Origin: Frisingicoccus sp902471845
GTDB taxonomy: Bacteria > Bacillota > Clostridia > Lachnospirales > Lachnospiraceae
Reading direction: 5' to 3' (one strand)
Length of the DNA stretch: 64,000 bases
Assembly: GCF_047030795.1 (NCBI RefSeq)
Contig: NZ_JBKYIC010000001.1
Part shown: positions 25,634 through 34,324 of the stretch, in pieces
Layout of the letters: every line of letters begins with the position of its first letter
Position numbering within the stretch: the first letter of the stretch is position 1
Program-made: the position numbers and the translations under genes
The notes under the pieces: model-generated
Seen by the model: only the letters and a program-made list of their open reading frames with translations
Told to the model about the DNA's origin: nothing
The model's database searches: none

Positions 25634-25663
25634 TTCTCCTGCTCCAGGGCAGGAGAATTTTTT
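25634..25663 (+). terminator. Intrinsic terminator between lepB and rnhB
   Basis: TTCTCCTGC pairs perfectly with GCAGGAGAA and is followed by six T. Confidence 0.9.
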
Positions 25664-25691
25664 CAGTACACAGAGGAGAAGAGGATGAATC

Positions 25692-26450
25692 ATGGCTGCG
25701 ATCAGCGATATTCGCCGGGAACTTTCTGAAATACCATCATCAGAATGGCCGGCATTTATTGAACGGTATGGAACGGACGAGCGGACCGGTGTGCAGAAAC
25801 TTGTGGAGAAATGCCGCAAACAGATGGAAAAGGCTGCCGAAGAGGATGCACGTCTGGAACATATGTTATTTTATGAAAAAAAATATTATGAAGATTACGA
25901 TTATATCTGTGGTATTGATGAGGCCGGGCGGGGGCCGCTGGCCGGTCCGGTGGTTGCCGGGGCGGTCATTTTGCCAAAGGGATTAAAAATTCCATACTTG
26001 AATGACTCAAAGCAGCTCAGCGCCAAACGCCGTGAGGAGCTTTTTGATATTATTATGGAAAAAGCACTGGCCGTCGGCGTGGGCGTAGCTTCACCAGAAC
26101 GGATTGACGAAATCAATATTTTACAGGCAACCTATGAGGCTATGCGTCAGGCCGTGGCTGAACTGAAAGTAAAACCTCAGATACTACTCAATGATGCGGT
26201 GTACATACCGGGACTCGATCTGCCTCAGGAAAAGATTATTAAAGGGGATGCAAAAAGCCTGTCCATTGCGGCGGCAAGCGTTATTGCCAAAGTGACCAGG
26301 GACCGGATGATGGTGGCCTACGATGAAATCTTTCCGGAATATGGTTTTGCAAAGCACAAAGGCTATGGTGCAAAAGCTCATATTGAGAAGATTCAGTCCA
26401 TAGGACCATGTCCGATTCACAGGCGCAGTTTTATTACCCATTTTATATAA
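25692..26450 (+). CDS. rnhB: Ribonuclease HII
   Basis: 252 residues. RNase HII removes RNA from RNA-DNA hybrids and single ribonucleotides from DNA. An N-terminal extension of about 70 residues, common in Firmicutes, precedes the catalytic core with GIDEAGRGPLAGPVVAGAV (D76, E77) and KGDAKSLSIAAASVIAKVTRDR near 195. The start at 25692 has AGGAGAAGAGG upstream. Its TAA stop is in the same frame as the yraN coding sequence that follows. Confidence 0.97.
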   Translation: MAAISDIRRELSEIPSSEWPAFIERYGTDERTGVQKLVEKCRKQMEKAAEEDARLEHMLFYEKKYYEDYDYICGIDEAGRGPLAGPVVAGAVILPKGLKIPYLNDSKQLSAKRREELFDIIMEKALAVGVGVASPERIDEINILQATYEAMRQAVAELKVKPQILLNDAVYIPGLDLPQEKIIKGDAKSLSIAAASVIAKVTRDRMMVAYDEIFPEYGFAKHKGYGAKAHIEKIQSIGPCPIHRRSFITHFI

Positions 26451-26471
26451 GCATGCAGGGAGGACTGTCCT

Positions 26472-26819
26472 ACGGATAAACGGACTTTAGGTAAAATATA
26501 TGAAACCCGGGCAGCCGAATATCTTCGGTCAAAGGGTTATCAGATACTGGCAGAAAATTATCACTGCCGCTATGGAGAGATTGATTTGATCGTAAAATCC
26601 CCGGAAGGTGTTATTGTTTTTGTGGAGGTAAAAGCCCGAAGAAATGATGCTTTTGGCAGTGGAGGCGCTGCGGTAACACCGGCGAAGCAGCGAAAAATAC
26701 TTCGTACTGCAAAACAGTATATTTTTGATCAGCGCCTTTCATGGGAAGGGGATTTTCGTTTTGATGTCATTCTTTTTGAGAAGGACAAGATGGAGCATAT
26801 AGTTCATGCATTTTTTTAA
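26472..26819 (+). CDS. UPF0102 (YraN) family endonuclease-like protein, apparent ACG start
   Basis: 115 residues. The UPF0102 family has a Holliday-resolvase-like fold; typical motifs are RYGEIDLIVKS near residue 34 and VIVFVEVKARR near 50. There is no in-frame ATG, GTG or TTG before the conserved region: the first TTG (26586) would remove the N-terminal third. ACG at 26472 is 8 bases after GGGAGG (26458-26463), and the peptide then reads x-D-K-R-T-L-G-K-I-Y-E, matching the family's usual M-N-K-R start. So this is either a true ACG start or a damaged start codon. The neighbouring order rnhB-yraN is conserved. Confidence 0.82.
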   Translation, partial: TDKRTLGKIYETRAAEYLRSKGYQILAENYHCRYGEIDLIVKSPEGVIVFVEVKARRNDAFGSGGAAVTPAKQRKILRTAKQYIFDQRLSWEGDFRFDVILFEKDKMEHIVHAFF

Positions 26820-26832
26820 CAAGGAGAAACGT

Positions 26833-27660
26833 ATGATTTTAGAAAACAAATCGGAATATGTGGACTGGAATGCGGCGGTTCCGGTGATCCGGTATGCATC
26901 TCTGGATGAAACCGGCTGTGTTGAGCATGGTTTTTCCACCCGTCTTGGCGGCGTGAGTGAAGGTTTCTATCGTTCCATGAATTTATCCTATACCCGTGGA
27001 GATGATAAAAAACATGTGGATGAAAATTTCCGCCGATTTTGTTCGGCTGTTCATATGGATTGGAAAAAGGTAGTGGGGACAGATCAGACCCATACATCCA
27101 ACGTGCGTGTGGTTACGGAAAAGGATGCGGGGCATGGTATTATTCGGCCAAAAACTTATCATGACGTGGATGGACAGATTACCAATGTTCCTGGATTACC
27201 CCTCATTACCTATCACGCGGACTGTGTGCCTTTGTTTTTTGTTGATCCGGTGAAAAAAGCAATTGGTCTGACCCATTCGGGCTGGCGTGGCACGGTTGCC
27301 CGTATCGGTCGGAATACTATAGAAGCCATGACACAAAATTATGGTTCCCGGCCGGAGGATATTATCGGTGTGATCGGCCCGTCCATCTGTCAGTCCTGCT
27401 ATGAAGTCAGCCAGGATGTGGCGGAGGCCTTTGAGAAAGATTTTCGTTTGACAGATGCCCTTGTCTATGCGAAGGAGAATGGCAAATATCAATTGAACCT
27501 GTGGGAAGCCAACCGGCAGATCATGCTGGATGCGGGGATGATGCCGGAGCATATTACAGTGACCCGGTGGTGTACCGGATGTCATCCGGACCTTTTATGG
27601 TCCCATCGAAAAACGGGCAGTAACCGGGGAAGTCTGGCAGCCTTTTTATGCCTGAAGTAA
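26833..27660 (+). CDS. pgeF: Peptidoglycan editing factor PgeF (laccase domain, YlmD-like)
   Basis: 275 residues. The family was named polyphenol oxidase; later work links it to purine nucleoside metabolism and to removal of faulty peptidoglycan precursors. The metal-binding residues are visible in TDQTHTSNV, TYHADCVPLFFVD, THSGWRGTVARIG and the C-terminal RWCTGCHPDLLWSHR. AAGGAG is 6 bases before ATG 26833. Confidence 0.93.
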   Translation: MILENKSEYVDWNAAVPVIRYASLDETGCVEHGFSTRLGGVSEGFYRSMNLSYTRGDDKKHVDENFRRFCSAVHMDWKKVVGTDQTHTSNVRVVTEKDAGHGIIRPKTYHDVDGQITNVPGLPLITYHADCVPLFFVDPVKKAIGLTHSGWRGTVARIGRNTIEAMTQNYGSRPEDIIGVIGPSICQSCYEVSQDVAEAFEKDFRLTDALVYAKENGKYQLNLWEANRQIMLDAGMMPEHITVTRWCTGCHPDLLWSHRKTGSNRGSLAAFLCLK

Positions 27661-27674
27661 GAGAGGAATAGATG

Positions 27675-29009
27675 ATGAAAGAAGGACACAAAATAAAAAT
27701 GGTTGTTCCGGGAAGTATTGGTGACGAACTGGAGCTTGAACCGGGAGACCGGGTACTTGCGGTGAACGATCAGCAGATTGAAGATGTCTTTGATTACCAC
27801 TATTTGATTAATGATGAATATATTGAGCTGACTGTACAAAAAGCGGATGGAGAAGAATGGCTCCTTGAAATTGAAAAGGACGCAGAAGAGGATTTGGGCA
27901 TTGAATTTGAGTCCAGTCTGATGGACGATTACCATTCCTGTACTAATAAATGTATTTTTTGCTTTATCGATCAGCTTCCGAAGGGTATGCGGTCTACGAT
28001 GTATTTTAAAGACGATGATTCGAGATTGTCTTTTCTTCAGGGAAATTATATTACCCTGACGAATATGAAAGATAAGGATTTGGATCGAATTATTAAATAC
28101 AAATTATCTCCGATCAATATTTCCGTCCATACCACCAATCCGGAACTGCGATGCATGATGTTGCATAATCGCTTTGCCGGAAAAATCATGGAGCAGATTC
28201 AAAAGCTTTATGAGGCGGGCGTTCTTATGAACGGACAGATCGTACTCTGCAAAAATGTCAATGACGGCGATGAGCTTCGCAAAACCATCGGTGATCTGGG
28301 AGAATTTCTGCCCTATATGGAAAGTCTGTCCGTTGTTCCCGTAGGACTTTCTGATCACAGAGATGGGCTCTATCCACTGGAACCCTTTACGCCGGAGGAT
28401 GCCAGGGAGGTCATTGATATTATTCATGGCTATCAGGAAATTTTTATGGAGGAATACGGGACTCATTTTGTTCATGCCAGCGATGAGTGGTATATTCTCG
28501 CTGATGCACCGCTGCCGGAAGAGGAAAATTACGATGGCTATGTTCAGCTTGAAAATGGTGTGGGGATGCTCCGACTGCAGGAGCGGGAATTTCATGAGGC
28601 CCTGGATGAAGATATTTATGAAAATATGTCCGGAGCGCCGGAAGAACGCGAAAAAAATAAACATTGTACCATTGCCACCGGAAAGCTGGCCGGTCCTTTT
28701 TTAAGGGAGCTTGTGGCCGACTTGAATGTACATTACCCCAATATTCAGGTGGATGTGGTCGAGGTTACCAATTATTTCTTTGGCCCGAGAATCACTGTAT
28801 CCGGCCTGCTGACCGGTCAGGATATTATCCGCGCTTTAAAGGAACGGAATCTGGGAAGTGAACTTTTACTTCCGATCAACGTGCTGCGCAGCGGTGAAGA
28901 TGTATTATTAGATGACGTCCACGTGAAGGAAATTGAAAAAACTTTACAAGTTCCGGTTCGTATTGTACAATCAAACGGAAAAGATTTATACGATGCCCTT
29001 ATTTCCTGA
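27675..29009 (+). CDS. DUF512 radical-SAM-like protein with N-terminal PDZ
   Basis: 444 residues. A PDZ-like N-terminus (about 5-60) is followed by a cysteine motif CTNKCIFCF near residue 89 that fits CxxxCxxC of radical SAM enzymes, then the DUF512 domain at about 230-440. The family regularly precedes der in Clostridia; its reaction is unknown. GAGAGG sits 8 bases before ATG 27675; ATG 27672 is the alternative. Confidence 0.9.
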   Translation: MKEGHKIKMVVPGSIGDELELEPGDRVLAVNDQQIEDVFDYHYLINDEYIELTVQKADGEEWLLEIEKDAEEDLGIEFESSLMDDYHSCTNKCIFCFIDQLPKGMRSTMYFKDDDSRLSFLQGNYITLTNMKDKDLDRIIKYKLSPINISVHTTNPELRCMMLHNRFAGKIMEQIQKLYEAGVLMNGQIVLCKNVNDGDELRKTIGDLGEFLPYMESLSVVPVGLSDHRDGLYPLEPFTPEDAREVIDIIHGYQEIFMEEYGTHFVHASDEWYILADAPLPEEENYDGYVQLENGVGMLRLQEREFHEALDEDIYENMSGAPEEREKNKHCTIATGKLAGPFLRELVADLNVHYPNIQVDVVEVTNYFFGPRITVSGLLTGQDIIRALKERNLGSELLLPINVLRSGEDVLLDDVHVKEIEKTLQVPVRIVQSNGKDLYDALIS

Positions 29010-29047
29010 GGAATTCGGAATGTCGTTACAGAAGGAGATTTATATAT

Positions 29048-30373
29048 ATGAGTAAACCAATTGTGGCCGTTGTAGGCCGACCGAATGTGGGTAAATCCAC
29101 ATTATTTAACGTCCTGGCCGGACGTAAGATATCGATTGTTAAAGATACGCCCGGTGTTACACGGGATCGCATTTATGCGGACGTAACCTGGCTGGACAAG
29201 CAATTTACGATGGTCGATACGGGTGGTATCGAGCCGGAGAGCAAGGATTTGATTTTATCCAGCATGCGGGAGCAGGCAGAGATTGCTATTGCCACTGCAG
29301 ATGTGATTATTTTTGTGACAGATGTACAGCAGGGGGTGATCGATGCCGATTATAAGGTGGCCGATATGCTCCGCCGTTCCGGAAAACCGATCGTACTGGC
29401 TGTCAACAAAGTCGATAGTTTCAAGAAATATGAGGCAGATATCTATGAATTTTATAATCTGGGTATTGGAGATCCATATGGCATTTCCGCTGCTTCGCAG
29501 CTTGGACTGGGCGACCTGCTGGATGAGGTCGTAAAACATTTTGCAGATGGCTCGGCAGAAGAGGAAGAGGACGAGCGTCCAAGAATTGCCATTATCGGAA
29601 AACCGAACGTAGGAAAATCCTCCCTGATCAATAAACTCTGCGGAAGCCAGCGTTCCATTGTTTCGAATATCGCAGGAACGACCCGGGATGCCATCGACAC
29701 CGTGGTCAAGTTTAATGGTCAGGAATATGTCTTTATCGATACGGCCGGAATCCGCCGTAAAAATAAAATAAAAGAAGATTTGGAGCGGTACAGCATTATT
29801 CGGGCCGTATCCGCCGTTGAACGGGCAAATATTGTTATTTTGATGATTGATGCCACCGAAGGTGTGACGGAACAGGATGCCAAGATTGCAGGTATTGCCC
29901 ACGAACGGGGGAAAGGCGTCATTATCGCTGTGAATAAATGGGATGCTGTTGTCAAAAATGACAAGACCATTTATGAGTATACAAAGAAAATCCGCGATAC
30001 TCTGGCTTATATGCCTTATGCGGAACTGATTTTTATTTCTGCCATGACAGGACAGCGAATTACAAAGCTTTATGAACTGATTGATATGGTCATCCAGAAT
30101 CATTCTTTGAGGGTAGCTACCGGTGTGCTGAATGAGATTATGGCAGAAGCAGTTGCTTTGAAGCAGCCGCCATCGGATAAAGGCCGGCGTCTGAAACTTT
30201 ACTATATTACGCAGGTTGCTGTGAAGCCGCCGACATTTGTTATATTTGTCAATGATAAGGAACTGACCCATTTTTCCTATACACGTTATATCGAAAATAA
30301 AATCCGTGAAGCCTTTGGGTTCCGCGGGACACCGTTAAAATTTATCATTCGCGAGAGAAAGGATAAGGATTAA
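29048..30373 (+). CDS. der: Ribosome biogenesis GTPase Der (EngA)
   Basis: 441 residues with two GTPase domains in tandem and a C-terminal KH-like domain. The first domain has GRPNVGKST, DTGG and NKVD; the second has GKPNVGKSS near 184, DTAG near 230 and NKWD near 297. Der acts in 50S assembly. AGAAGGAG precedes the start, and plsY follows after 5 bases. Confidence 0.98.
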   Translation: MSKPIVAVVGRPNVGKSTLFNVLAGRKISIVKDTPGVTRDRIYADVTWLDKQFTMVDTGGIEPESKDLILSSMREQAEIAIATADVIIFVTDVQQGVIDADYKVADMLRRSGKPIVLAVNKVDSFKKYEADIYEFYNLGIGDPYGISAASQLGLGDLLDEVVKHFADGSAEEEEDERPRIAIIGKPNVGKSSLINKLCGSQRSIVSNIAGTTRDAIDTVVKFNGQEYVFIDTAGIRRKNKIKEDLERYSIIRAVSAVERANIVILMIDATEGVTEQDAKIAGIAHERGKGVIIAVNKWDAVVKNDKTIYEYTKKIRDTLAYMPYAELIFISAMTGQRITKLYELIDMVIQNHSLRVATGVLNEIMAEAVALKQPPSDKGRRLKLYYITQVAVKPPTFVIFVNDKELTHFSYTRYIENKIREAFGFRGTPLKFIIRERKDKD

Positions 30374-30378
30374 TAGAG

Positions 30379-31008
30379 ATGCTGAGAGATATCATTCTTT
30401 GCCTTTTTATCGGATATGTTTTCGGGTGCTTTCAGACCGGGTATATTTACGGCCGGTGCCACGGAATTGATATTCGTAATTACGGCAGCGGAAATGCCGG
30501 AACAACAAACACACTGAGAGTTCTCGGAAAGAAGGCGGGTTATATTACTTACCTGGGGGATGCGCTGAAAGCGATCATTGCAATCCTTCTTGTCAAGTAT
30601 CTGATTTATGGGAAACTGCTTGTCCCTGCACTGGATTTTCAGCTCCTTTTAGCCTATACGGGGCTTGGAGTGGCATTTGGCCATAACTATCCGTTTTATC
30701 TGAAATTTAAGGGCGGCAAGGGGATTGCTGTGACTTCCGGCGTCATGCTTGCACTGGACCTGAGAATTGGCCTGATTGGTATTATTGGATTTTTGATCAT
30801 CTTTTTTATAACGCGGTATGTTTCGGTAGGTTCACTCTATATGAGCCTGGCTTTTCCCGTCTGTGTCCTCATTTTTTATCCGGGACATTGGCATTTGTTT
30901 GGCGTCAGCGTTGTGTTCTGGCTGATGGCCTGGATGCGTCACCGTGAAAATATTAAAAGGTTGATGAATGGTAATGAAAACCGGTTTGAACGTAAGAAAA
31001 AGAACTAA
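30379..31008 (+). CDS. plsY: Glycerol-3-phosphate acyltransferase PlsY
   Basis: 209 residues, an integral membrane enzyme with about five or six hydrophobic segments. It moves the acyl group from acyl phosphate (made by PlsX) to glycerol 3-phosphate. Conserved blocks are NYGSGNAGTTNTLRVLG near residue 34, FGHNYPFYLKFKGGKG near 103 and a third near 150. It is cotranscribed with der, an order seen in many Firmicutes. Confidence 0.96.
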   Translation: MLRDIILCLFIGYVFGCFQTGYIYGRCHGIDIRNYGSGNAGTTNTLRVLGKKAGYITYLGDALKAIIAILLVKYLIYGKLLVPALDFQLLLAYTGLGVAFGHNYPFYLKFKGGKGIAVTSGVMLALDLRIGLIGIIGFLIIFFITRYVSVGSLYMSLAFPVCVLIFYPGHWHLFGVSVVFWLMAWMRHRENIKRLMNGNENRFERKKKN

Positions 31009-31013
31009 AAGAA

Positions 31014-31042
31014 TTGACTTTTTCACATAAATCATTTATCAT
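31014..31042 (+). promoter_or_regulatory. Sigma-A promoter of the ABC importer operon
   Basis: TTGACT (31014-31019), 17-base spacer, TATCAT (31037-31042). The predicted transcript starts at the base of the hairpin at 31050. Confidence 0.65.
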
Positions 31043-31049
31043 TATATAG

Positions 31050-31070
31050 AAGCGTTGCTTCAACGCTTTT
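31050..31070 (+). terminator. Hairpin at the 5' end of the ABC operon transcript / possible plsY terminator
   Basis: AAGCGTTG pairs with CAACGCTT around CTT and is followed by TT. It lies about 8 bases after the -10 box, so it either ends der-plsY transcription or caps the 5' end of the importer mRNA. Confidence 0.6.
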
Positions 31071-31106
31071 ATGTATTGAAGTATGAAAAGGAAAGAGGAT
31101 GAAAAC

Positions 31107-32129
31107 ATGAAAAAATCACTTGCATTCATTTTGGCAGGTGCCATGGTTGTTGCTTCCCTGACAGCATGTGGCTCAGGAACAAAGGAGACAACCGCTGAAA
31201 CGACAGCAGAGACAACTGCTGAAACAACAGCTGAAAGCGCAGAATCCAAAGCTGCTGCTGATGGAGAAACTTACAAAATTGGCGTATTACAGTTGACAGA
31301 ACATGCTGCTCTGGATGCAGCAAATGATGGTTTTGTAGCTGCTCTGGATGATTCTGGAATCTCCTATGAGATTGACCAGCAGAATGCTCAGAATGACCAG
31401 TCCGCATGTCAGACGATTGCTGAAAAATTGGTCAATGATGGCGATGATCTGATTCTTGCCATTGCTACACCGGCAGCTCAGGCTGTTGCAGGCGTTACAA
31501 CAGAAATTCCAATCGTTGGTACAGCTATCACAGATTTTGCAGCTTCCGGTCTTGTTGAATCTAATGATGCACCAGGTGGAAACGTTACTGGTTCTTCCGA
31601 TTTAACACCGATTGAAGCTCAGATCAGTCTGCTTCAGAAGGTACTTCCGGATGCAAAAACAGTCGGCGTTCTTTACTGCTCCGCAGAAAGTAACTCTGAC
31701 ATTCAGTTAGAGATGACAAAAGAAGCCTGTGCAGCAGCTGGACTTGAAGTTGTTGAATTTTCCGTAGCAAGCTCCAATGAAATCCAGTCTGTTGTTGAAT
31801 CTGCCGTTGGTAAAGTTGACTGCTTATACAGCTTTACAGATAATACGATTGCAGCAGGTATGAATACCGTATCTATGGTAGCAAACGAAAACAATCTTCC
31901 TGTAATCTGTGGTGAACAGGGTATGGTTGAAGCCGGCGGTCTTTGTACATACAGTATCGATTACTATGAATTAGGATATCTTGCAGGCGAAATGGCTGTT
32001 AAGATTCTTAAAGGAGAAGCTGACCCGGCTACAATGCCAATTGAATATTATCCAGAAGAAAAATGTGAGTTTGTGGGTAATGACGAAACAGCACAGTTAT
32101 TGGGAATTGATATTTCCGGACTTGAATAA
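31107..32129 (+). CDS. ABC importer substrate-binding lipoprotein (TrpX/COG2984-like)
   Basis: 340 residues. A signal peptide with lipobox LTAC (Cys21) is followed by a Thr/Ala/Glu linker made of four T-A-E-T/S units (residues 29-44), then a two-lobed periplasmic-binding fold starting YKIGVLQLTEHAALDAANDG. This N-terminal lobe is typical of the COG2984 family, some members of which are called TrpX for tryptophan. The substrate cannot be told from sequence. ATG 31107 follows AGAGG. The permease and ATPase genes follow after a terminator. Confidence 0.9.
   Translation: MKKSLAFILAGAMVVASLTACGSGTKETTAETTAETTAETTAESAESKAAADGETYKIGVLQLTEHAALDAANDGFVAALDDSGISYEIDQQNAQNDQSACQTIAEKLVNDGDDLILAIATPAAQAVAGVTTEIPIVGTAITDFAASGLVESNDAPGGNVTGSSDLTPIEAQISLLQKVLPDAKTVGVLYCSAESNSDIQLEMTKEACAAAGLEVVEFSVASSNEIQSVVESAVGKVDCLYSFTDNTIAAGMNTVSMVANENNLPVICGEQGMVEAGGLCTYSIDYYELGYLAGEMAVKILKGEADPATMPIEYYPEEKCEFVGNDETAQLLGIDISGLE
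31191..31238 (+). repeat. Four 12-base units coding for the T-A-E-T linker
   Basis: Four units encode T-A-E-T, T-A-E-T, T-A-E-T and T-A-E-S right after the lipobox. The codons differ between units, so the repeat is kept at protein level and is not a recent duplication. Confidence 0.75.
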
Positions 32130-32150
32130 TTTGATAGTTTCATAAAAACT

Positions 32151-32192
32151 CCGGCAAATATGAAACGCATATTTGCCGGGGCTATTTTTTTA
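32151..32192 (+). terminator. Strong hairpin between binding-protein and permease genes
   Basis: CCGGCAAATATG and CATATTTGCCGG form a perfect 12-pair stem around AAACG; GGCTA and seven T follow. It probably makes the binding protein more abundant than the membrane parts. Confidence 0.88.
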
Positions 32193-32228
32193 GGTAAATA
32201 ACACTAAAGGAAAAGGAGAGAAGTGCTC

Positions 32229-33155
32229 ATGAATATTGGCGGTATACTGCTGGCGCTACAGGGCGCTGCATCCCAGGGGATTCTCTGGGGCGTTCTTGTG
32301 CTTGGCGTATATATTACATATAAAATTCTTGATATTGCAGACTTGACAGTCGATGGCAGTTTTGCCCTGGGCGGCTGTGTCTGTGCGACTTTAGTTGTGA
32401 CTCATGGAATGAATCCGATTCTGGCCCTTGTCATTGCCACATTGGCCGGAATGATTGCCGGAGCAGTAACAGGGCTCTTACATACGGCTTTTGATATTCC
32501 GGCAATTCTGGCCGGTATTTTGACCCAGATTGCCCTGTGGTCTATTAATCTTCGGATTATGGGAAAGAGTAATATTCCATTATTAAAAACAAAAACGATT
32601 TTTTCCAGCTTTGTTGAAGTGACGGGATTGAAATCCTCCCAGGCTTCCGGGTTGATAGGAATTATCATTGCCGTTGTAATTATCGTTGCATTATACTGGT
32701 TTTTCGGTACAGAAATCGGTTCGGCCCTGCGTGCAACCGGTAATAACGAAGACATGATTCGCGCCCTCGGTGTAAATACAAAAATGACAAAGATGATTGC
32801 TTTGATGCTCAGTAACGGTCTGGTTGGTCTTTCCGGAGGCCTTGTATGTCAGAGCCAGAAATATGCGGATATCGGTATGGGTACCGGTGCCATCGTTATC
32901 GGTCTGGCCGCCATCGTTATTGGTGATGTGCTGATGGGAAAATTCCGTTCCTTTGGAAGTCGTCTGGCTTCAGCTATAGTTGGTTCTATTGTTTATTTCC
33001 TTATTCGCGCCGTCGTTCTCCAGCTTGGTATGGACGCCAACGATATGAAACTGTTATCAGCAATCATTGTTGCCCTCGCCCTCTGTATTCCTGTTTCTTT
33101 AAATAAATATCGTGTAAAACGTGCTTACTCGGAAGGAGGAGAGAAGAATGCTTAA
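32229..33155 (+). CDS. ABC transporter permease (COG4120-like)
   Basis: 308 residues, about eight or nine hydrophobic segments, with the family block ILDIADLTVDGSFALGG near residue 35. It is the channel of the importer whose binding lipoprotein is just upstream. ATG 32229 is preferred, 10 bases after GGAG; GTG 32223 is also in frame. Its stop overlaps the ATPase start by 8 bases. Confidence 0.92.
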   Translation: MNIGGILLALQGAASQGILWGVLVLGVYITYKILDIADLTVDGSFALGGCVCATLVVTHGMNPILALVIATLAGMIAGAVTGLLHTAFDIPAILAGILTQIALWSINLRIMGKSNIPLLKTKTIFSSFVEVTGLKSSQASGLIGIIIAVVIIVALYWFFGTEIGSALRATGNNEDMIRALGVNTKMTKMIALMLSNGLVGLSGGLVCQSQKYADIGMGTGAIVIGLAAIVIGDVLMGKFRSFGSRLASAIVGSIVYFLIRAVVLQLGMDANDMKLLSAIIVALALCIPVSLNKYRVKRAYSEGGEKNA

Positions 33156-33942
33156 AATCTCCAATGTCAGCAAGACGTTTAATATTGGAACTATTAATGA
33201 AAAAAAGGCGCTTCGTAATATCAGTCTGCACCTGGAACCGGAAGATTTCGTTACGATCATCGGTGGTAACGGCGCCGGAAAATCCACGATGCTGAATATG
33301 ATCGCAGGCGTTTATCCGATCGACTCCGGTGTCATTGATCTGGATGGAGTGAATATTTCAAGATTACCGGAGTATGCCCGTGCAAAATATCTTGGCCGGG
33401 TATTTCAGGACCCAATGCGGGGAACTGCCGCCGATATGGAAATTCAGGAAAATCTTGCCCTTGCGTTAAGACGTGGCCAGAGCCGCGGACTTCGATGGGG
33501 AATTTCCGGTGAAGAAAAAGAGCAGTATAAGAAATTACTCACCCGTCTGGACCTTGGTCTGGAGAATCGGCTTTCATCGAAAGTCGGCCTCCTCTCCGGC
33601 GGACAGCGTCAGGCATTGACCCTTCTTATGGCCACATTGAAAAAACCGAAGCTGTTGCTTCTGGATGAGCATACAGCCGCTCTTGACCCAAAAACAGCAA
33701 AGAAGGTTCTTGATTTAACGGAAGAAATTGTTACGGAAAATCATCTGACAGCCTTGATGGTCACACACAACATGAAAGATGCCATCCGTCTTGGTAACCG
33801 CCTCATAATGATGAATGAAGGCGAGATTATCTATGATGTCCGCGGAGAAGAAAAGAGCCGCCTGGAAGTCAGTGATCTTTTGAAGAAATTTGAACAGGCC
33901 AGCGGCGGTGAATTTTCCAACGACCGTATGCTGCTGTCTTAA
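33148..33942 (+). CDS. ABC transporter ATP-binding protein (COG1101-like)
   Basis: 264 residues. Walker A is IGGNGAGKST near residue 37, the signature is LLSGGQRQAL near 150, and Walker B is LLLLDEHTAALD near 170. The variant H after the Walker B glutamate (DEHTA) is typical of this family. AAGGAGGAG lies just ahead of ATG 33148. With the two genes upstream it forms a complete importer of unknown substrate. Confidence 0.94.
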   Translation: MLKISNVSKTFNIGTINEKKALRNISLHLEPEDFVTIIGGNGAGKSTMLNMIAGVYPIDSGVIDLDGVNISRLPEYARAKYLGRVFQDPMRGTAADMEIQENLALALRRGQSRGLRWGISGEEKEQYKKLLTRLDLGLENRLSSKVGLLSGGQRQALTLLMATLKKPKLLLLDEHTAALDPKTAKKVLDLTEEIVTENHLTALMVTHNMKDAIRLGNRLIMMNEGEIIYDVRGEEKSRLEVSDLLKKFEQASGGEFSNDRMLLS

Positions 33943-33960
33943 TATGCATATTTTTCAGAT

Positions 33961-34003
33961 ACCGTCGATATAATTAGAAGAAGATTATATCGGCGGTGTT
34001 TTT
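33961..34003 (+). terminator. 14-base inverted repeat ending the ABC operon and overlapping the next start
   Basis: ACCGTCGATATAAT pairs with ATTATATCGGCGGT (one G-U pair) around nine bases, and GTTTTT follows. The next base begins the ATG of the small gene. The right arm holds that gene's only ribosome-site candidate (GGCGGTG). The layout closely copies the element before ylxM. Confidence 0.8.
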
Positions 34004-34276
34004 ATGGATATGGACAGGAGACGTGAAATTCAGAATATGCGTGTACGGAGCGGACGCATGACCCGTGATTATGCGGATCATATTTCCGGCGTCAACCCAG
34101 GAATGTACTGTCTGTTTCGCTGTTTTCTGGCGGTGGCGCTTTTTGTCGCCGGAGTTACTTTTCCAATGATTTCTGACAGTCAGATTCCAAAAGAGTTGAC
34201 GAAAATTCCGGAATACATTTCCGTAAATTATACACTGGAGGATGTTTCAGATTTGATTGACAGTCTGGCAAATTAA
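34004..34276 (+). CDS. Small single-pass membrane protein, function unknown
   Basis: 90 residues. A charged N-terminus (about 35 residues rich in R, M and D) is followed by one hydrophobic segment at about 43-62 and a short outer tail ending VSDLIDSLAN. I recognise no family. It starts directly after the T tract of an inverted repeat and ends 48 bases before the radical-SAM gene. Its coding character matches the neighbours. ATG 34010 or 34037 are other possible starts. Confidence 0.65.
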   Translation: MDMDRRREIQNMRVRSGRMTRDYADHISGVNPGMYCLFRCFLAVALFVAGVTFPMISDSQIPKELTKIPEYISVNYTLEDVSDLIDSLAN

Positions 34277-34324
34277 ATAAGAATATGATATACTGGATGC
34301 AATGTGTAAAAAAAGGAGAACATT

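Noticed and set aside
26451..26471. rnhB-yraN fusion by stop read-through
   Set aside because: The frames do match and only TAA separates them, but a ribosome site 8 bases before ACG and the family-like N-terminus fit separate translation better.
29255..30271. A 338-residue open frame opposite der
   Set aside because: Shadow of der; no family features.
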